DNA of 64,000 bases, taken from positions 14,623,501 through 14,687,500 of the forward strand of contig NC_090134.1 of the NCBI RefSeq assembly GCF_040581485.1. The letters are read 5' to 3'. Source of the DNA: Linepithema humile. Lineage: Eukaryota; Arthropoda; Insecta; Hymenoptera; Formicidae. The position numbers and the translations under genes are program-made. Of the stretch, positions 62,400-64,000 are shown piece after piece; within the stretch, counting starts at the first letter, position 1, and each line of letters opens with the position of its first letter. Below the pieces are notes generated by a model. That model searched no databases. It was not told the origin of the DNA and was given only the letters and a program-made list of their open reading frames with translations.

Positions 62400-63454
62400 A
62401 TGACGAAGGACGAAAGGTTCGGTAACCTTCGTAATATGCATCGGCAAATATGTCGTTCGCTTCCGCGGTCCTCTCTCCTTCTCTCTTTCTTTCTCTTTCT
62501 CCCTTGGAGGGTTATTTCGCGACCGCTCTCTCCCAACAGACGCGCATTGCCTCGCGTGTCTGTTGCCGCGGCATCCGAAAGGGGTGCGCTCTCCCACCCA
62601 CGCGCGCGAGAGAGAGCCTCATCGTCGTCGTCATCGCCTCGCCCTCTGCTCGCCCTCTGCTCGTCCTCCGCTCGCCCTCTCTCGCGCTCGCATTCGGACG
62701 AGGAGGTGCATCGCGGTGAGTGTTGCGTGGCGCGGGGTGGTGGAAAAGTGGATGGAGTCAGATAGAACCACGCCCCAATCGCGGACGACGCACGCCAACC
62801 CGACGCGGCACCCGAGGGTGTCTCTCTGTCCGCCACCGACGTGGCTGGTACGACTCCAGGCCACGGGGGTGGCTCTCAGTGGTTATGCGCGACCGAGGAC
62901 CGGGAAGGGAAGGAAGGAAGCGCGCATCGTGCGTCCACGCGGCACCGCGACGGCCACCGCTATGGCTAGTCCTCGGATATCCTTTATCGGAGAGATGTCA
63001 CTTCGTGTACGCGACGCGCAACGCTAGGCGCGATTGGTCACGCCTCAGCGTCTGCACGACAGCGCGACGACCAAGTGGATAAAGTGCCATCGGTGACGAG
63101 TCCGCGAGAAAAGGCTGAGATCGGATTTGGATTTTTTTCTCTTTTTGCGACTCGATGTTAAGCATTGACAAAAAAACGCCGATGAGCGGTCATCCGCAAG
63201 GGAGGAGCCTCGCAGCTGTACGAGATAAGACTCATCCTGTTCTGTAAAAAAAAAATAACCGATTGGAAATCGTTCGCTGTCAACACTCGACAAGTTGCAC
63301 GCGATTCACGAATCTCATCTTATAATGCTGTAGCGAAAACGTCTCTCGCGCGTTTCTTCGAATACCGAACTTGGAACAGATATAGTATATATCGCACGTT
63401 ACTCTCGTGTCGAACACGTCGATATATTCGCGAGTTCACCCCGTGACACGTAAC
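62400..63454 (+). promoter_or_regulatory. CpG-rich promoter / 5' UTR region of the goosecoid-like gene
   Basis: About 1 kb of CpG-dense sequence that ends at the start codon at 63455. Long overlapping frames on both strands (for example 62351-62836 minus and 62563-63027 plus) are Arg/Ser-rich and look like composition artefacts. The transcription start was not located. Confidence 0.4.
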
Positions 63455-63953
63455 ATGGTAGAGAGCACTTATGCGAGCGACTCGCCGAGATCACGCTCGC
63501 CCATGACAGAACCGTCGAGTCCGCTGCACGATGGTCCCGGTATATCCGGCTACGGCCACAGCTATCTGTACAGTTACTCACCGGACGCGCAGAATCACGT
63601 CGCGACGACACGTCGCAACAACAGCGAGGCGACCGATGCCGCACACGATCGGACCTTCGCCAGGAGTCCAATTGGCGCGGAGGATACACCGCGGCACCGG
63701 ATCCGCGAGCCGATCTCCTCGCGACCGGGCGGTTCATCCGCGACTATGTCATCTCCCACCTCGCTCTTCACCATCGATAGCATCCTGGCTCCGAGGCCGA
63801 TCGGCAACGTCGTCGTCCCCACAAGCACAGTCGCCGCATCCGTGATCCAGACGCCGGAGACGATCGAATCGTCGGCCACCGGCCGCACCACGGCGATGCA
63901 CCCGTTGCAGCAGCAGCTGCATCATTTGGCGTTTACTTCGGCGGATTTTCTCG
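63455..63953 (+). CDS. Gsc: Goosecoid-like homeobox protein, first coding exon (partial)
   Basis: The frame starts at the ATG at 63455 and gives 166 residues up to a good donor, CTCG|GTGGGT (intron from 63954, phase 1). The gene continues beyond the window, so no homeodomain is visible. The key evidence is an engrailed-homology-1 repressor motif, SLFTIDSILAPRP (residues 103-115), which binds Groucho and has the form I remember from Drosophila Goosecoid (SLFTIDSIL). Near the exon end TSADFL resembles the SPSDFL region that precedes the homeodomain in fly Gsc. The rest is a low-complexity Ser/Pro/Thr/His region with possible proline-directed phosphorylation sites (SPRSRSP). Goosecoid is a paired-like repressor acting in foregut and nervous-system development. 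Other eh1 homeobox genes are possible. An upstream in-frame non-ATG extension is open but was not used. Confidence 0.75.
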
Positions 63954-64000
63954 GTGGGTAACGTGCCGCAATTCTGGAGATCGTGACTCCTTTTAAAGGC

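Larger units (their letters stand above)
55920..63454. other. Gene-poor region upstream of the goosecoid-like gene
   Basis: Alternates between AT-rich DNA (55920-56480, 57900-59150, 59350-59900, 61740-62350) and CpG-rich DNA (about 56500-56860, 57170-57660, 60100-61700, 62400-63454). It holds repeat family A copy 2 (57961-58345), GA runs (60431-60468, 61615-61654) and an imperfect inverted area near 59604-59850. No frame shows a recognisable domain. Developmental homeobox genes often sit in such gene-poor regulatory DNA; that this applies here is inference. Confidence 0.45.

Noticed and set aside
62351..63082. Several frames of 120-160 codons in the block before the goosecoid-like exon
   Set aside because: Arg/Ser-rich on both strands and mutually overlapping; best explained by CpG-rich promoter or 5' UTR composition.
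1..64000. tRNA, rRNA or CRISPR-like features
   Set aside because: I looked for T-loop-like GTTCGA motifs in a tRNA context and for regularly spaced direct repeats and found none that hold up; a covariance-model search would be decisive.

Overview
This is a window of an insect nuclear genome, most likely a hymenopteran and probably an ant. The reasons are spliced genes with short AT-rich introns, proteins closest to the insect forms of their families as I remember them, AT-rich intergenic DNA, and many short inverted-repeat (MITE or foldback) elements. The species call is inference. No bacterial, viral or CRISPR-like feature was seen.

Five protein-coding genes can be supported. Four are complete and their reading frame holds across every intron. 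From left to right: Vps33A (+, 7164-9787, 8 exons, 607 aa), the Sec1/Munc18 subunit of the HOPS and CORVET tethering complexes; Tao (+, 12543-19062, 11 coding exons, 897 aa), a Ste20-type kinase of the Hippo, JNK/p38 and microtubule pathways; Nipsnap (-, 26900-28214, 5 exons, 284 aa), a mitochondrial protein; Tps (+, 34556-49193, 10 exons, 806 aa), trehalose-6-phosphate synthase with a C-terminal phosphatase-type HAD domain, which makes the blood sugar trehalose; and the first coding exon of a goosecoid-like homeobox gene (+, from 63455), which leaves the window before its homeodomain. These are unrelated housekeeping, signalling and developmental genes, not an operon-like functional cluster.

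Layout: 1-7163 has no gene I can support, but has two GC/CpG-rich blocks (about 540-1080 and 3540-4260). 7.2-19.1 kb holds Vps33A and Tao, separated by a CpG-rich Tao upstream region with a 290-bp trinucleotide tract. 19.1-26.9 kb is gene-free and starts with two adjoining foldback elements. Nipsnap lies at 26.9-28.2 kb. 28.2-34.5 kb holds two MITEs, one weak candidate small gene and the Tps promoter region. Tps spans 14.6 kb because its introns 1 and 2 are large and full of repeats. 49.2-63.4 kb is a gene-poor stretch before the goosecoid-like gene, with CpG-rich islands, microsatellites and repeat copies.

The most unusual signals are: (i) an in-frame TAG that overlaps the splice donor between the two enzyme domains of Tps, so that keeping the intron would give a clean synthase-only protein; (ii) three dispersed repeat families whose two copies both lie in this window; (iii) a foldback with arms of about 410 bp just 3' of Tao and an 800-bp inverted-repeat element inside the last Tao intron; (iv) a possible two-exon small membrane or secreted protein gene near 29.6-30.2 kb. 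I did not find a convincing new biological system.
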